Below, in pieces: positions 62,455-64,000 of a stretch of 64,000 bases of DNA; the first letter of the stretch is position 1; every line of letters begins with the position of its first letter. The DNA is from Plasmopara viticola. Taxonomy: Eukaryota > Oomycota > Peronosporomycetes > Peronosporales > Peronosporaceae. The stretch lies in assembly GCA_001695595.3 (NCBI GenBank), contig MBPM02000023.1, forward strand, positions 558,001 to 622,000, in the 5' to 3' direction. Under the pieces are notes generated by a model, which did not search any database, was not told the DNA's origin, and saw only the letters and a list, made by a program, of their open reading frames with translations. The translations under genes and the position numbers were made by a program.

Positions 62455-62770
62455 TTTTCGGAAAAGGTTGGGGTAACGCCCTCCTTCCAAGCGCGGGGGC
62501 TAAATGCTCGCGCGCTTCGGGCAGGTGCTCTCGGGCATCTGCAGGTCTCTAACGAGTCTCACCCTCGACGCGGCGGTCTCCAGCGCCAGGGCGCCACCTG
62601 GGCTCTTACCAAGTCAGAACTACACAAAATAATGAAAGACCCTCACGGCCTCGGGGCTGGCTGCACTGCCCGCCGAACGAGACCCGACGTATGCGGACAG
62701 CCGTGGACTAGCCATAGAGCCTTGCACGTGCATAACTTGGCAACGCGATAACGTAATACAATACAATACA
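62455..62770 (+). mobile_element. short LINE-derived SINE-like element, copy 5
   Basis: 316 bp on the plus strand, flanked by the perfect 10-bp duplication AGCAATACCG at 62445-62454 and 62771-62780 (11 bp with the preceding A). Three-block structure as in the other copies. The tail is (AATAC)n. A short deletion near 62698 removes part of the 3' block. Confidence 0.9.
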
Positions 62771-62780
62771 AGCAATACCG

Positions 62781-63295
62781 GTAGACACTAAAAATTGTCG
62801 TCTCACAAGATTTTTTCTGCTTTATATGCTCCAGATCGCTACCTGGCGTAGCTAATAAAAATGTCGACCAAAGATTTGAAATGTCGAATGCGCACCATTA
62901 CTCTGATCGTAATAATCGATATATTCGTCAACAGCGCCAAAGCTTGTCTGATCAAGAAACTTTAATTGCTTCATACGGAGGAAAATGATGAGATCGCGAT
63001 GCTCGTGCTTATCAAGTGGCCGTTTGCGTTGTAAAATGAAAGATTGGGTGTGTGGTGCACGTCAGCTTCTTGTTGGAGCGCCTGCGCTCCTGAGGGCAGC
63101 GGCAGTGATAAGGAAGCTATAGTGAGTTACGAGCTGCGCTTAACGGGTGTACGATAACATCAAGAAATGTTTATATTTTCCACCACATCCTTATCGCACC
63201 AACCCTTCATTCCGAACACGTATTTTGAACCCTTCGCTTGTCATAGACAAACTCGACGATGATACATTGCATCAAATTTTCTTGACCCACATGAA
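62781..63295. other. gene-free region
   Basis: No supportable gene. A short frame begins at 63147 but runs into the inverted repeat at 63296 and has no motif. Confidence 0.4.
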
Positions 63296-63345
63296 CCACG
63301 AACCTCTCACCGCCAACGCCCACGTTGGCGGTGAGAGGATCGTGG
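63296..63345. repeat. strong inverted repeat with 4-nt loop
   Basis: The arms 63303-63318 (CCTCTCACCGCCAACG) and 63323-63338 are exact reverse complements around the loop CCCA. Pairing continues outward through 63296-63301 and 63340-63345 with one A-A mismatch, for about 22 paired bases. A GC-rich hairpin of this quality stands out in AT-rich DNA. Its function is unknown. Confidence 0.85.
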
Positions 63346-63619
63346 CATGCTTGTGCTAGTGTCTGAACTACCAAAGCGTCAAAAAGATGGTGGGATGCCA
63401 TTATTTAATTGACTACCCCTAATCTCTTTGTATTTTAAAGGTGAGCCAATATTGTCTATCAATATGCATTATCCCTCAAATCCTGCGAAAAAGTCCTTTC
63501 AAGCCTAGTGTACGGTAAGTACTAACACTGACGGTATTGTGATTGAGAGCAGTACCATTTCGGAAAAATCGTAAAGGACAGAAGAGCACTTCGACCAAGT
63601 TTAAAACATCTCAACGCTA
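63346..63619. promoter_or_regulatory. upstream region of the partial gene at the window end
   Basis: About 270 bp without ORF. It presumably holds the promoter and 5'UTR of the gene starting at 63620. No clear motif. Confidence 0.3.
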
Positions 63620-64000
63620 ATGGACGGTGATACATCCTCTCCTACCACTCTACACGATGAATGGGAGCTTGTAGATGATAATGCAGAGTACGCAACATCA
63701 ATTGTTGTCTTATAATCTCAAAGCCTGATCGCATTTTGCCGTATTTGAACGCGCAGGACTAGCGCATCAGTGTCAACGCTACACGAAGCGGTAAAGACAT
63801 GGTTTGGTTCAGCTTTTTATTGGGCTTCTAACTTTTGGAATTACTGAAGTAGAAATTGAAGGACTCTGAGTACGAAGAAAATGGAGTCACACACGAGGTG
63901 CCCGAGGGTACTTTGCCCATTCGACTGCGCCAAGGCGAAAAGATTCGATCAACATGGTTTAAAGCCACACAGCGAGTCGACGAATTTGTAACTAAGGTGA
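63620..64000 (+). CDS. 5' end of an unidentified gene, cut by the window edge
   Basis: Exons 63620-63687, 63757-63790 and 63853-64000 onward (introns 69 and 62 nt, GTACGC/GCGCAG and GTAAAG/AAGTAG, frame kept) give about 83 aa before the edge. The protein begins MDGDTSSPTTLHDEWELVDD and continues HEVPEGTLPIRLRQGEKI. It is acidic, without a signal peptide or a domain I recognise. The exact ends of exon 2 rest on frame continuity alone. The rest of the gene lies beyond this window. Confidence 0.65.

Noticed and set aside
1..64000. CRISPR arrays, rRNA genes, bacterial-type operons
   Set aside because: None seen. The window is eukaryotic with spliced genes, and the repeated units found are dispersed transposon copies.

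Overview
The window looks like nuclear DNA of an oomycete, most likely a Peronosporales species (Phytophthora or a downy mildew). The evidence is short GT-AG introns (mostly 50-75 nt, typically GTACGT/GTGAGT donors and a CTAAT/CTGAC-like branch), LRR-transmembrane-TKL receptor proteins, WRKY19-like zinc-repeat proteins, a TYW3-kelch-TYW2 fusion, and compact gene islands separated by AT-rich transposon graveyards. Many ORFs in the raw sequence are intergenic noise. Gene models below were built by hand from splice signals and reading-frame continuity.

Region by region. 1-7.8 kb: no supportable gene, only a small direct duplication. 7.8-9.0 kb: an internally deleted LINE copy with a 13-bp target-site duplication. 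9.4-19 kb, gene island 1: DNAJC21/JJJ1 chaperone (+), a RIIa/Tudor/ARL13-like GTPase fusion (-), an LRR-TM-TKL pseudokinase (+), a TRAIP-like RING protein (+) and a WRKY19-like zinc-repeat protein (+). 19.7-34 kb: repeat-rich, with decayed Ty3/gypsy gag and RNase H fragments, a MULE transposase pseudogene and three short LINE-derived elements. 34.4-36.8 kb: a second LRR-TM-TKL pseudokinase. 37-42.4 kb: gene-poor, with a pogo-like fragment and a small palindrome. 42.5-51.2 kb, gene island 2: TYW2/3/4 fusion (-), RPP14 (+) and RICTOR (-). 52.5-58.4 kb: two related pogo-like transposase pseudogenes flanking a mitochondrial Rho GTPase (Miro) gene. 58.6-62.8 kb: a LINE reverse-transcriptase pseudogene and two more short LINE-derived elements. 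63.6-64 kb: the 5' end of an unidentified gene.

Functional links. TYW2/3/4 and RPP14 are divergently transcribed from a 176-bp gap and both act in tRNA maturation. The ARL13-like and first pseudokinase genes also share a short divergent gap (119 bp). DNAJC21 and the ARL13-like gene converge with 31 bp between stop codons.

Most unusual signals: (1) a family of about 320-bp, SINE-like, three-block deletion derivatives of one LINE, each with clear 10-13-bp target-site duplications; (2) the RIIa-like + Tudor-like + ARL13-type GTPase fusion; (3) two receptor-like TKL proteins that both lack HRD and DFG catalytic residues; (4) single-base frameshifts, mostly in homopolymer runs, clustered in the 3' part of RICTOR and in TYW2/3/4, which point to sequence error or very recent decay.
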